In this document: positions 40,135 through 48,122 of the stretch, piece by piece
How the letters are laid out: every line of letters begins with the position of its first letter
Numbering within the stretch: the first letter of the stretch is position 1
NCBI RefSeq assembly: GCF_030518795.1
Contig: NZ_CP130427.1
Location: 4,898,001 to 4,962,000, forward strand
DNA: 64,000 nt
Origin: Micromonospora sp. NBRC 110009
GTDB lineage: Bacteria; Actinomycetota; Actinomycetes; Mycobacteriales; Micromonosporaceae
Direction of reading: 5' to 3'
Position numbers and translations under genes: made by a program
The notes under the pieces: generated by a model
Seen by the model: only the letters and a program-made list of their open reading frames with translations
Told to the model about the DNA's origin: nothing
Databases searched by the model: none

Positions 40135-41418
40135 TCAGACCACGGTGACCGGGTGGCGGACCACCCCGTCGAAGAGGTAGCCGAGGTCGTTGGGGGCGGC
40201 CCGGTCGGGCTGGCCGGCGCCGGTCACGTCGGTGGCGCGGGCGCGCAGCGTCCACCGGCCCCGCGCCGGAGGCCGCCAGGCGGCCGTCCACCGCTGCCAG
40301 GGCCCGCCCCGGTCGGCGGCGACCAGTTCGGCGGGGCGCCAGCCGTCACCGGTGTCGACCTCGACCCGGTCGATCGGCCCGGCCCCCGACCAGGACCGGC
40401 CGTGCAGCCGTACCTCCGTGCCGGCCGGTAGGTGGGCGTCCCAGGCGAGCTCGAACGCGCTCTTCACCGACTGGGTGCCCAGGGCGTCGCCGTCGGCCGG
40501 GTGCCCCGGACCGAACATCCGGTAGAACTGGGTGTTCCACGGGGAGAACAGGGGAGTGGCGGAGACCTCGACCGGGCCCACCCACTTGATCGAGGAGATG
40601 CCGATCCAGCCGGGTACCACGACACGGACCGGGAAGCCGTGGTCGGCGGGGAGCGGCTCGCCGTTCATCTCGTACGCCAGCAGCACGTCGTCGAGGGCCT
40701 TGGCGATCGGCAGCGGGCGGCGGACCCGGCCGAGGTTGACCCCGCCGGTCACGTAGTCCGGGTCCAGTCCCTCGGGCATCACGTCGACCGCGTCGTCGGT
40801 GAGCCCGGCGAGGCGGAGCACCGTGCCCAGCCGTACGCCCCGCCACCGGGCCACCCCGACCCCACCCAGGTCCCAGGCCACGCCCGGGGCGGGGGCGTCC
40901 TGCTGGTCGGCGAAGAAGCGCCGGCCGTTGCCGGCGCACTCGAGCAGCGCGGTGCTCTCCTCGGCGGGCAGCCGGCGCAGCTCATCGAGGGTGAACTCGA
41001 CCGGGGCGTCCCGGGTGGGCGCGTCGCGCAGCCCGGTGCCGAACAGGCGCAGCCGCCAGGCGTCGGCGTCCAGGCGGGGCGTCACCGTGTGGTTGCGGAC
41101 GAAGAAGCGGTCGTTGGGCACCACGTACCCCTGCCCGGCCATCGCCGGCCAGCGCATCTCCGCGTTGGTCTCCAGCGGGCGCAGCAGCTCGGGCGGCAGC
41201 GGCTTGGCGATCGGCGATCCTGGGTCGACGCCGACCGGCGCCGGGGCCACCGCGACCGGCTCCCGTTCCGCCGCGGCGGCGGTCAGGGCGGCCATGGCCG
41301 AGCCCAGCTCCAGCAGGTCGTCGCGGGCGACGCCGGCGCCGTGGGCCTCCCCGGCCAGCCACTGCCGGCCCCGCCGGGCGTCGTGGTCGGCTTCCTCGGA
41401 CGACAGGGGACGGGACAC
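40135..41418 (-). CDS. Sulfite-oxidase-family molybdopterin oxidoreductase
   Basis: 427 residues. GYVVPNDRFFVRNHTVTPRLDADAWRLRLFG and ALLECAGNGRRFF (Cys ligand of Mo) with HGFPVRVVVPGWIGISSIKWVGPVEVS define the oxidoreductase Mo-pterin domain (PF00174); the last ~120 residues (WDAHLPAGTEVRLHGRSWSGAGPIDRVEVDTGDGW) are the Mo-co dimerisation Ig domain. No haem domain and no clear export signal. It probably oxidises sulfite or an S/N-oxide with an unknown partner. GTG 41418 is chosen for GGAGG 7 bp upstream; the frame extends further up but without coding character. The modABC genes 26 kb away could supply molybdate. Confidence 0.88.
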   Translation of the reverse strand: MSRPLSSEEADHDARRGRQWLAGEAHGAGVARDDLLELGSAMAALTAAAAEREPVAVAPAPVGVDPGSPIAKPLPPELLRPLETNAEMRWPAMAGQGYVVPNDRFFVRNHTVTPRLDADAWRLRLFGTGLRDAPTRDAPVEFTLDELRRLPAEESTALLECAGNGRRFFADQQDAPAPGVAWDLGGVGVARWRGVRLGTVLRLAGLTDDAVDVMPEGLDPDYVTGGVNLGRVRRPLPIAKALDDVLLAYEMNGEPLPADHGFPVRVVVPGWIGISSIKWVGPVEVSATPLFSPWNTQFYRMFGPGHPADGDALGTQSVKSAFELAWDAHLPAGTEVRLHGRSWSGAGPIDRVEVDTGDGWRPAELVAADRGGPWQRWTAAWRPPARGRWTLRARATDVTGAGQPDRAAPNDLGYLFDGVVRHPVTVV

Positions 41419-41527
41419 GACTGACCTCCGGCTCGGCGACGCTGCCACCGCATTCAACCAGGCGGGGTTTCCGTCCGGTCGGCCCAGGTCACGGCTCAGG
41501 TGGCGAAGATCGACGTGCGCAATCCCG

Positions 41528-42043
41528 TCACGGCTCGCGCCGGTCGGCGAGGAAGTCGGCCAGCACCCGGGTGTGCGTGGAGAAGGCCAGCTCGACCGGC
41601 TCGGTGAGGACCAGCCACTCGGTGGCCTCCTCCGTCGGGGCGGACGCCGGCAGGTCACCGACCGCGCGCTCGGGCAGCACACCGAAGACCATCATGGTGC
41701 CGCCGGCCGGTGCCCCGTGCACCGCGAACAGCCGCGCCTCGTCGGCCTCGGCCAGCAGACCGGTCTCCTCGCGCAGCTCCCGGACCAGCGCCTCGGACCA
41801 CTCCTCGCCGTACTCGATGAACCCGCCCGGGAGGGCGAGCTGACCGCGGGCCGGCTCGATGTCCCGGCGGACCACCACCACGCCGAGGCCGGTCGGCGTC
41901 CGCACCGGCAGCACCGCCACCGCGACGGGCAGCGGGTTGCGCCACACCGTCTCGCCGCAGACCGCGCAGAGCCTCGGCCAACCGACCTCGGTGGGGTAGG
42001 CGGAGCCGCAGTACGAGCAGTGGGAGAACGGTGCAGCGGTCAC
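41528..42043 (-). CDS. Nudix hydrolase with N-terminal zinc ribbon
   Basis: 171 residues. Cys pairs HCSYCGSAYP and LCAVCGETVW make a zinc ribbon like that of NADH pyrophosphatases; the Nudix box GGFIEYGEEWSEALVRELREETGLL is complete (G-x5-E-x7-R-E-x-x-E-E-x-G). Such proteins cleave NDP-X compounds such as ADP-ribose or NADH. Start GTG 42043. The gene runs the same way as the sulfite-oxidase-type gene, 109 bp upstream of it. Confidence 0.92.
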   Translation of the reverse strand: MTAAPFSHCSYCGSAYPTEVGWPRLCAVCGETVWRNPLPVAVAVLPVRTPTGLGVVVVRRDIEPARGQLALPGGFIEYGEEWSEALVRELREETGLLAEADEARLFAVHGAPAGGTMMVFGVLPERAVGDLPASAPTEEATEWLVLTEPVELAFSTHTRVLADFLADRREP

Positions 42044-42142
42044 GCCGCAGCACGTTACCCGGCGGCGCAGCGGATCGCTGCCGTCACTCCTCGGACGCGG
42101 AGTGTCGCTCCGGGTGTGGCAGCCTGGCCCATCGTGCCGGGG

Positions 42143-42301
42143 TCAGGCCTCTCGGAGCGCGGCGCGGGCGTCCATCAGGGCGAAGCCGAGCAGGTTCTCG
42201 CCCCGCCACCGCGCCGGGTCCGCGGCGCGCGGGTCGTCCGCGGCCAGGCCGATGCCCCAGATCACCGACAGTCCGCCGCCGTGTTTCGTGGCCGCCGGAA
42301 A
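42143..42301 (-). pseudogene. 3' fragment of a NADAR (YbiA-like) gene
   Basis: The minus-strand frame ending at TGA 42143 reads VIWGIGLAADDPRAADPARW then RGENLLGFALMDARAALREA. This is the C-terminal end of NADAR-domain proteins (YbiA-like N-glycosidases; some reverse ADP-ribosylation of guanine). Upstream of about 42301 the similarity stops and the next gene, on the other strand, begins at 42368, so the catalytic N-terminal two thirds are lost. Confidence 0.75.
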
Positions 42302-42367
42302 CCGTTGGCCGGGCCGTCGTCACCGCCGGTAGCCTGCGCCGATCGGCGAGCAGGAAAGGGGGAGACC

Positions 42368-42712
42368 GTGGAGACCATCACGCTGTGGCGGCCGACCGGG
42401 CCGGAGGAGTTGGCGCTGGTCGAGGCGTCCGATTGGCGGGAGTGGCCGCCCCGGCTTCCGGACCAGCCGATCTTCTACCCGGTGCTCACCGAAGACTACG
42501 CCGTCATGATCGCCCGGGACTGGAACGTTCCGGCCTCCGGCGTCGGCTACGTGACCCGCTTCGAGGTGGACCGCGACTTCGCCGCCCGCTACCCGATACG
42601 CCAGGTCGGCGGCAGGGAGATCCGCGAGCTGTGGATCCCGGCCGAGGAGCTGCCCCTGTTCAACGAGCACCTCGTCGGCCGGATCGAGGTCGTCCACGAG
42701 TTCCGCGCGTAG
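42368..42712 (+). CDS. Small conserved protein (often labelled ADP-ribosylation/crystallin J1)
   Basis: 114 residues: ETITLWRPTGPEELALVEASDWREWPPRLPDQPIFYPVLTEDYAVMIARDWNV, GVGYVTRFEVDRDFAARYPIRQVGGREIRELWIPAEELPLFNEHLVGRIEV. Compact, soluble, no Cys. This family is widespread in actinobacteria and proteobacteria; databases often carry the ADP-ribosylation/crystallin J1 label, which I regard as unproven. GTG start with GGGGGAG just upstream. It lies head-to-head with the NADAR remnant and ends 9 bp before a long hairpin. Confidence 0.72.
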   Translation: METITLWRPTGPEELALVEASDWREWPPRLPDQPIFYPVLTEDYAVMIARDWNVPASGVGYVTRFEVDRDFAARYPIRQVGGREIRELWIPAEELPLFNEHLVGRIEVVHEFRA

Positions 42713-42720
42713 CTCGCTGC

Positions 42721-42790
42721 CGATCGTCGAGTTGTGGTGCCTGCCGAAAGCCGCGAACAACTCGCAACGGGCGCCACAACTCCACGATCG
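42721..42790. terminator. Long inverted repeat between convergent genes, likely bidirectional terminator
   Basis: Two 21-nt arms (42721-42741 and 42770-42790) pair with only two mismatches; the core GAGTTGTGG / CCACAACTC is perfect. The 28-nt loop holds a further ACAACTCG that can pair with the left arm instead. It lies 9 bp after a plus-strand gene and 19 bp after the end of a minus-strand gene. It could also be a member of a dispersed palindromic repeat family. Confidence 0.65.
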
Positions 42791-42808
42791 CCGGGGGCCA
42801 GGGTGGGG

Positions 42809-43450
42809 TCAGGACGCCGGTGCGCCGGTGTAGAAAGCGGTGACGCGGTCCCGCGCGGCCCGCGCCTCATCGCTCGGAGTGCCCGCGGCGATGCTCGCCT
42901 CCGCCCACCGCTCGCTGCTCAGCGTCATGAACCGCCGCCCCTCGTCGGAGGCCATCCACGCGACGGCCGCGGCCGGGTCGACGCCGCTGCCGTCGGCCGC
43001 GAGGTGGGAGGCCAGGCCGAGCAGGGCTCCGTCCCACCCGACGCCGACCGCGCCCGGCCCGTACTCGGCCCAGCGCTGGTCGTCCACGTGCGCGACGTGC
43101 TCCAGCTCGAACCGGGTACGCCCGCCCTCGACCTCGGTGAGGCGTACCTCGATCCAGCTCACCTCGCCGCCAAACTCCCAGGTCGCGGCGAAGCTGTGCG
43201 GCGGGTCGCAGCGCTCCACGGTGCCGCCGGCGTTCCCCTCCAACTGGTAGCGCCCGCCCACCTTCAGCTCACCGGAGACGGGCAGGAACCAGCGGGGGAT
43301 CCGTTCGGCGCTGGTGCAGGCGTCCCAGACGTCCTCCACCGGTGCGGCGTACGTCTGGCTGATCGTCATCACCCGCGCCTGCCCGGCGGGCAGCGTACGG
43401 CTGCCGAGGGTGCGCTCGACGTCGCTGATCTGCCCGATCACGTCAATCAT
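42809..43450 (-). CDS. SRPBCC (AHSA1-type) domain protein
   Basis: 213 residues. VMTISQTYAAPVEDVWDACTSAERIPRWFLPVSGELKVGGRYQLEGNAGGTVERCDPPHSFAATWEFGG is the START-like AHSA1 fold, with a C-terminal helix GWDGALLGLASHL. These proteins bind hydrophobic ligands; many partner with a co-transcribed ArsR regulator, as here (4-bp overlap). GAGGAAG precedes the ATG. Role unknown, possibly ligand-dependent stress response. Confidence 0.88.
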   Translation of the reverse strand: MIDVIGQISDVERTLGSRTLPAGQARVMTISQTYAAPVEDVWDACTSAERIPRWFLPVSGELKVGGRYQLEGNAGGTVERCDPPHSFAATWEFGGEVSWIEVRLTEVEGGRTRFELEHVAHVDDQRWAEYGPGAVGVGWDGALLGLASHLAADGSGVDPAAAVAWMASDEGRRFMTLSSERWAEASIAAGTPSDEARAARDRVTAFYTGAPAS

Positions 43451-43809
43451 GATGTCTTCCTCTCCTCGGGATCGCTGTCGCGCAGTCGCCGCTCCCGCCG
43501 GCCACGGGCCAGCTCGGTGGCGAGCGCCTCCAGCGGTGGCGTCCAGAATCGGCGGAAGCCCGCCAGCCACGCGTCGACCTGCCGCAGCGGGCCGGGGTCC
43601 ACCGCGTAGAGGCGGCGGGTGCCCTCGGGTCGTACGGTGGCGAAGCCGTTCTCCCGAAGCACCTTGAGGTGCTGGGACACGGCCGGCTGGGAGATGCCGA
43701 ACTCCTGTTGGATCGCGGCGCAGAGCGCGCCGGCGGTCCGCTCGCCCTCGGCCAGCAGCTCCAGGATCCGGCGGCGGACCGGATCCCCGAGGACGTCGAA
43801 GGCGTGCAC
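43447..43809 (-). CDS. ArsR-family regulator partnered with SRPBCC protein
   Basis: 120 residues. VHAFDVLGDPVRRRILELLAEGERTAGALCAAIQQEFGISQPAVSQHLKVLRENGFATVRPEGTRRLYAVD is the winged helix of the non-metal ArsR subgroup, followed by LRQVDAWLAGFRRFW typical of regulators paired with AHSA1 proteins. The GTG start has AAAGGA upstream. A perfect 10-bp palindrome CTTATATAAG (43831-43840) 21 bp upstream may be the operator and overlaps an AT-rich -10 region. Confidence 0.9.
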   Translation of the reverse strand: MHAFDVLGDPVRRRILELLAEGERTAGALCAAIQQEFGISQPAVSQHLKVLRENGFATVRPEGTRRLYAVDPGPLRQVDAWLAGFRRFWTPPLEALATELARGRRERRLRDSDPEERKTS

Positions 43810-43830
43810 GATCCTTTCTATCAGATTCCA

Positions 43831-43840
43831 CTTATATAAG
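43831..43840. promoter_or_regulatory. AT-rich palindrome upstream of arsR/SRPBCC operon
   Basis: CTTATATAAG is a perfect palindrome in a very GC-rich region. It lies about 21 bp upstream of the regulator's start and offers TATAAG as a -10 element. A self-regulated operator/promoter is likely. Confidence 0.45.
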
Positions 43841-43977
43841 CGAGCACCTGGTGCCGGCGGAGCCGGTCGGCGGATGCGGCGTCGGGCGGGAGAGGGGCGG
43901 CCGGACGACCTGCTGCCACCGGGTGGCCTGGGCGGTGCGGGTGGGCGGGGCGGTGCGGTGGGCGCCCCGCCCATCGG

Positions 43978-44652
43978 TCAGCCGCCGAGCCGGGCCGCGA
44001 CGGCGCTGCGCAGCTCGGGCAGCCGGTCGTGCAGCAGCCCGGGGCACTGGGTGTTGTTGAAGTCCATGTGCCCGTAGATCTCGGTGGACGGGATGCCGTA
44101 CTGCTGGCAGGTGAACGCACAGAACCACACCAGGCTGTCCCAGAGCGCCTGCGGGGGCTGCACGTCGAGGTAGGTGCCGTCGTTCTCGATGCCGATGGCC
44201 TGGCTGTTCTGCCCGACGCAGTGCGCGCCCTGCACCATGGTCTGCCCGTGCAGCAGCGCGTACAGGCTGCCGTGCCGGCCCTCGGTGAGGAAACCGCCGC
44301 GGCTGTTGGTGAAGTGCTGGCCGGAGTCGATCCAGCCGTTGGTGTCCATATGCAGGTTCTGGATGTCGCGCGAGTTCCGGTAGGCCTGCGCCAGGCTGTA
44401 GTCGGTGGTGTTCGGGAACGCGGTGTGGTGAATGATGATCTTGTTGGGCCGGCTCTGCACCACGCTCACCGCGGACGAGGGCGGGCGGGCGCCCCAGGTC
44501 GCGCAGTTGGCGATGGTCGGCTGGTCGACCCGGGTGGCGACGGCTCGGGCGCCCTGGTCGGCGCCGAACTGGGTCAGCGCGCTGGCGCCGGCGGCGGCGC
44601 CGAGCAGGACCGCGCCGCGCAGCACGGCCCGTCGGGGGACGGGGACGGACAT
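43978..44652 (-). CDS. Exported N-acetylmuramoyl-L-alanine amidase (Amidase_2/PGRP type)
   Basis: 224 residues. PRRAVLRGAVLLGAAAGASAL is a Tat-like signal peptide. The catalytic domain has zinc ligands in IIIHHTAFPNTTDY and YGHMDFNNTQCPG, plus AHCVGQNSQAIGIENDGTY. It cleaves the lactyl-alanine bond of peptidoglycan outside the cell. GAGGAG precedes the ATG. A GH25 muramidase gene lies 70 bp upstream on the same strand, so the pair cuts both glycan and peptide links and probably acts together in wall turnover or lysis of competitors. Confidence 0.92.
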   Translation of the reverse strand: MSVPVPRRAVLRGAVLLGAAAGASALTQFGADQGARAVATRVDQPTIANCATWGARPPSSAVSVVQSRPNKIIIHHTAFPNTTDYSLAQAYRNSRDIQNLHMDTNGWIDSGQHFTNSRGGFLTEGRHGSLYALLHGQTMVQGAHCVGQNSQAIGIENDGTYLDVQPPQALWDSLVWFCAFTCQQYGIPSTEIYGHMDFNNTQCPGLLHDRLPELRSAVAARLGG

Positions 44653-44722
44653 CGGGGCCTCCTCGATGCGGGACGGACGCCGCGCCGGCGGCGGGCCGTG
44701 CGGCCCGCCGCCGGCGAACGGG

Positions 44723-45469
44723 TCAGCAGGGTCCGTTGCAGGCCAGCACCTTGAGCCGGTCCAGGGTGCCGTTCCAGACGTTCTGGTCACCCGGGAAGGT
44801 GCCCGAGGAGGCCCACTGCCAGAACGAGTACGTCCCCCAGCCGGCCGGCAGGGTGCCGACGCTGCTGGAGTAGCGCGCGATCCAGAGCGGGTTGTTGGCG
44901 GCGAACTGCGAGGTGTTGCCCGTGCAGGTGGTCCACCAGTCGGTGGTGGTGTAGATGGTGGCCCACCGGCCGGTGCGGGCGTAGTACTGGTTGACGAACG
45001 AGGCGATCCAGCTGCGCATCGAGGCCTGGCTCAACCCGTAGCAGGTGGCGCCGTACGGGTTGTACTCGATGTCGAGCGCGCCGGGCAGCGTCTTGCCGTC
45101 CTTGGACCAGCCGCCGCCGTGGTCGACGAAGTAGTTGGCCTGGGTGGCGCCGCTCGAGTTGCCCGGCAGGGCGAAGTGGTACGACCCGCGGATCATCCCG
45201 ACGTTGTAGGAGCCGTTGTACTGCTGGGCGAAGTACGGGTTGGTGTAGGACGTACCCTCGGTCGCCTTCACGTACGCGAACCGGGCGCCGTTGTTCCAGG
45301 CGGCGGACCAGTTCACGTTGCCCTGGTGGCTGGAGACGTCCATGCCGGGCAGGCCGGCCGGCGCGGCGCTGGCGGGAGTCGCGCCGACGACGGCCGAGGC
45401 CGCCAGGGTGACGGTGGCGAGCAGGGCCGTGGCGGCCGTACGCAGCGCCGATCGAAGGGGACGGTTCAT
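44723..45469 (-). CDS. Secreted GH25 lysozyme (1,4-beta-N-acetylmuramidase)
   Basis: 248 residues. Sec signal peptide ends near TPASAAPAG. The GH25 barrel has GMDVSSHQGNVNW (first Asp), FAYVKATEGTSYTNPYF, GSYHFALPG and PGALDIEYNPYG, where the DIE motif carries the catalytic acids. A C-terminal wall-binding domain is absent; the protein is a bare catalytic domain with Cys pairs near the end (LACNGPC). AGGGAGG precedes the ATG. An AT-rich stretch (45525-45585) upstream probably holds the promoter, including TAATACT at about 45520-45526 on the minus strand. Confidence 0.93.
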   Translation of the reverse strand: MNRPLRSALRTAATALLATVTLAASAVVGATPASAAPAGLPGMDVSSHQGNVNWSAAWNNGARFAYVKATEGTSYTNPYFAQQYNGSYNVGMIRGSYHFALPGNSSGATQANYFVDHGGGWSKDGKTLPGALDIEYNPYGATCYGLSQASMRSWIASFVNQYYARTGRWATIYTTTDWWTTCTGNTSQFAANNPLWIARYSSSVGTLPAGWGTYSFWQWASSGTFPGDQNVWNGTLDRLKVLACNGPC

Positions 45470-45620
45470 GCTTCCTCCCTGGGGGTTACCGCTTGTGGCG
45501 GCGGGACGAAAGGAACTGTCAGTATTAGGTCACACGGTGGAGAATTCTTGCAATAGATACATGGAAGTTTTTCTCTGTCTGCGGACAGGGTGGCGGGTGG
45601 CCCGGTGCCGGGGTGGCGGC

Positions 45621-46331
45621 TCAGCCCAGGCGGCGGAGGAAGGCCCGGACCTGCTCCCGGGCCCGGTCGGTGAGCTCGGGGCCGTGGGTGAAGGCGGCCA
45701 CGTCGTAGTCCAGCTCGCCCAGCACGTGCGCGGTCCGCTGGGTCATCCGGAAGTCGGTGCAGAACGACCGCACCGGCCAGCGCACGCCAGCCACGTTGAA
45801 CAGCGCGTCCCCGGTGACCAGCACCCGGGTCGGCTCGTGCAGCAGCGACACGTGCCCCGGGGAGTGGCCCGGGGTGTGCACCACCCGCAGGCCCCCGCCG
45901 ACGGGCAGCACATCGCCGTCGGTCAGCGGCTGGGCCACCGCGACCGCCGGGAACCGGCCGCCGGCCAGGCGGGTGAGCAGACGCCCGACCGTGTTCCCGC
46001 CGCCCTGCGGCGGCACCCGACCGGACTCGGCGTAGGGGACGTCGGCCCGATGCGCGGCGACCGGTGCGCCGGTGCGCCGGGCCAGCTCCGCGGCCCCGCC
46101 GGCATGGTCCGCGTGCGCGTGGGTCAGCACGATCCGGGTCACATCGGCGGGGGTCTTGCCGATGGCCGCCAGCCCGCGCACGATTCGGGCCGGGGCCCGT
46201 CGCATCCCGCAGTCGACCAGCGTGACCGAGCCGTCGTCGTCGACGAAGGCGTAAGAGTTGACCATGGCGCGACCGACGGTGGGGATGCGCCATACCCCGG
46301 GGGCGAGCGGAACCGCTGCGGCTCGTGCCAT
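45621..46331 (-). CDS. MBL-fold metallohydrolase
   Basis: 236 residues. The metallo-beta-lactamase motif HAHADHAGG, VVHTPGHSPGHVSLLHEPTRVLVTGDALF and a late FTHGPEL provide the two-metal site. Glyoxalase-II-like hydrolases of this size act on thioesters, lactones or phosphodiesters; the substrate is unknown. ATG 46331 (MARAAAVPLAPGVWRIP) fits the family start; it is divergent from the YCII/sigma-factor operon. Confidence 0.9.
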   Translation of the reverse strand: MARAAAVPLAPGVWRIPTVGRAMVNSYAFVDDDGSVTLVDCGMRRAPARIVRGLAAIGKTPADVTRIVLTHAHADHAGGAAELARRTGAPVAAHRADVPYAESGRVPPQGGGNTVGRLLTRLAGGRFPAVAVAQPLTDGDVLPVGGGLRVVHTPGHSPGHVSLLHEPTRVLVTGDALFNVAGVRWPVRSFCTDFRMTQRTAHVLGELDYDVAAFTHGPELTDRAREQVRAFLRRLG

Positions 46332-46477
46332 GCCCCCGAGTGTCGGGCGCTGGCGACGGTCGATCAACACCCGGGTCGGGGAAATCCGTCGGGCCGGCGT
46401 GTCGATCCGGGGGGTCCTGGTTCGTGTGGAGGGTGTAGGGGCCGGGAGAGACCGGCCGCCGGACGAGGAGGCAACCC

Positions 46478-46828
46478 GTGAAGCAGTACCTGATCAGCAT
46501 GTACCAGCCGGCCGGTGAGCAGCTGCCGGACCCGGAGTTCCTCGCTGACGTCATGCGCAAGGTCGACGCGATCGGCCGGGAGCTGAAGGAGTCCGGGGCC
46601 TGGGTCTTCGGCAACGGCCTGCACGCGCCCGAGACCGCCACCGTGCTCCGCCCGCAGGGGGACGAGGTGCTGGTCACCGACGGGCCGTACGTCGAGGGGA
46701 AGGAGTACCTGGGGGGCGTCACCATCGTCGCCGCGCCCGACCTCGACGCCGCCCTGGAGTGGGGCCGCCGCTACGCCCTGGCGACGACCCTGCCGATCGA
46801 GGTGCGCCCCTTCCAGGGCGAGGTATGA
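46478..46828 (+). CDS. YCII/DGPF-domain protein
   Basis: 116 residues: MKQYLISMYQPAGEQLPDPEFLADVMRKVDAIGRELKESGAWVFGNGLH, VLVTDGPYVEGKEYLGGVTIV. The DGPY sequence is the conserved DGPF-type motif of YCII-like proteins encoded next to ECF42 sigma factors. GAGGAGG precedes the GTG start. It overlaps the sigma-factor gene by 4 bp and may modulate or be controlled by it. Confidence 0.9.
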   Translation: MKQYLISMYQPAGEQLPDPEFLADVMRKVDAIGRELKESGAWVFGNGLHAPETATVLRPQGDEVLVTDGPYVEGKEYLGGVTIVAAPDLDAALEWGRRYALATTLPIEVRPFQGEV

Positions 46829-48051
46829 CCGCCCCCACCGACGTCGAACGCGTGTTCCGCGCGGAGTACGGCCGGGCGGTCGCGGTCCTGGTCCGCGTCC
46901 TCGGTGACATCGACCTCGCCGAGGAGGCGGTCCAGGAGGCGTTCGCCACCGCGGTGGACCGGTGGCCCACCGACGGGCCGCCGCCGAGCCCGGCCGGTTG
47001 GCTCATCACCACCGCGCGGAACCGCGCGATCGACCGACTGCGCCGTGAGGCGTCCCGCGCCGACCGGCACGCGCAGGCCGCCCTCCTGTACGCCCCGGAC
47101 CCGCCGGCCGAGGAGGGCCCCGTGCGTGACGACCGGCTCCGCCTGATCTTCACCTGCTGCCACCCGGCCCTCGGCAGCGCCGCCCGGGTGGCGCTGACCC
47201 TGCGGCTGCTCGGCGGCCTCAGCACCGCCGAGATCGCCCGCGCCTTCCTGGTGCCCGAGTCCACCATGGCGCAGCGCCTGGTCCGGGCCAAGGCCAAGAT
47301 CCGCGACGCCCGGATCCCGTACCGGGTGCCGCGCGAGGCGGACCTGCCCGACCGGCTCCGGGCGGTGCTGGCCGTGCTCTACCTGATCTTCACCGAGGGG
47401 CACACCGCCAGCTCGGGGGAGGGGCTGGCCCGCGCCGAGCTGTGCGCCGAGGCGATCCGGCTGGGCCGGCTGCTGGCGGAGCTGATGCCGGACGAGCCGG
47501 AGGTGCTCGGGCTGCTCGCGCTGATGCTGCTCACCGAGGCGCGGCGGCCGGCGCGGACCGGATCCGACGGGGCGCTGGTGCCGCTGGGCGAGCAGGACCG
47601 GGGTCGCTGGGACGCGGCCCTGATCGCCGAGGGGCAGACCCTGGTCCGGCGCTGCCTGCGGCGCGACCGGCCCGGCCCCTACCAGATCCAGGCGGCGATC
47701 AACGCGGTGCACAGCGACGCGGCCACCGCCGCCGACACCGACTGGGGGCAGATCCTCACCCTGTACGACCAGCTCCTGGCGTACACCCCCGGGCCGGTGG
47801 TGGCGTTGCACCGGGCGGTCGCGCTGGCCGAGGTGGCCGGGCCGGCCGCCGCGCTGGCCCAGGTCGACCCGCTGGACCTGCCCGGCTACCACGTCTTCCA
47901 CGTGGTCCGCGCCGACCTGCTGCGCCGGCTCGGCCGGCCCGCCGAGGCCGCCCGGGCCTACGACGCGGCGATCGAGCTGACCCACAACGCCGTCGAGCGG
48001 GCGCACCTGCGGCACGCACGTGACCTGCTGCCCGGCCCCGTCGTCGGCTGA
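46825..48051 (+). CDS. ECF42-type RNA polymerase sigma factor with C-terminal TPR-like extension
   Basis: 408 residues. The sigma2 region is VERVFRAEYGRAVAVLVRVLGDIDLAEEAVQEAFATAVDRWP and sigma4 is ALTLRLLGGLSTAEIARAFLVPESTMAQRLVRAKAKIR. Residues ~190-408 form the ECF42 extension (FTEGHTASSGEGLARAELCAEAIRLGRLL, then ALHRAVALAEVAGPAAALAQVDPLDLPGYHVFHVVRADLLRRLGR), TPR-like. Such factors lack an anti-sigma gene and are paired with DGPF proteins, as here. The extension is needed for activity in the studied Streptomyces member. Confidence 0.92.
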   Translation: MTAPTDVERVFRAEYGRAVAVLVRVLGDIDLAEEAVQEAFATAVDRWPTDGPPPSPAGWLITTARNRAIDRLRREASRADRHAQAALLYAPDPPAEEGPVRDDRLRLIFTCCHPALGSAARVALTLRLLGGLSTAEIARAFLVPESTMAQRLVRAKAKIRDARIPYRVPREADLPDRLRAVLAVLYLIFTEGHTASSGEGLARAELCAEAIRLGRLLAELMPDEPEVLGLLALMLLTEARRPARTGSDGALVPLGEQDRGRWDAALIAEGQTLVRRCLRRDRPGPYQIQAAINAVHSDAATAADTDWGQILTLYDQLLAYTPGPVVALHRAVALAEVAGPAAALAQVDPLDLPGYHVFHVVRADLLRRLGRPAEAARAYDAAIELTHNAVERAHLRHARDLLPGPVVG

Positions 48052-48122
48052 CCGGTGGCCCACCACCCGCCGGTTCGGTGGAACCGGAACCGGGCCGCCG
48101 GTGGGAGCGTCTGAGGTGGACA

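Noticed and set aside
45470..45600. AT-rich upstream region of the GH25 gene, checked for a c-di-AMP (ydaO) riboswitch, which often precedes wall hydrolases in actinobacteria.
   Set aside because: None of the conserved ydaO core sequences could be found; only a plausible promoter remains.
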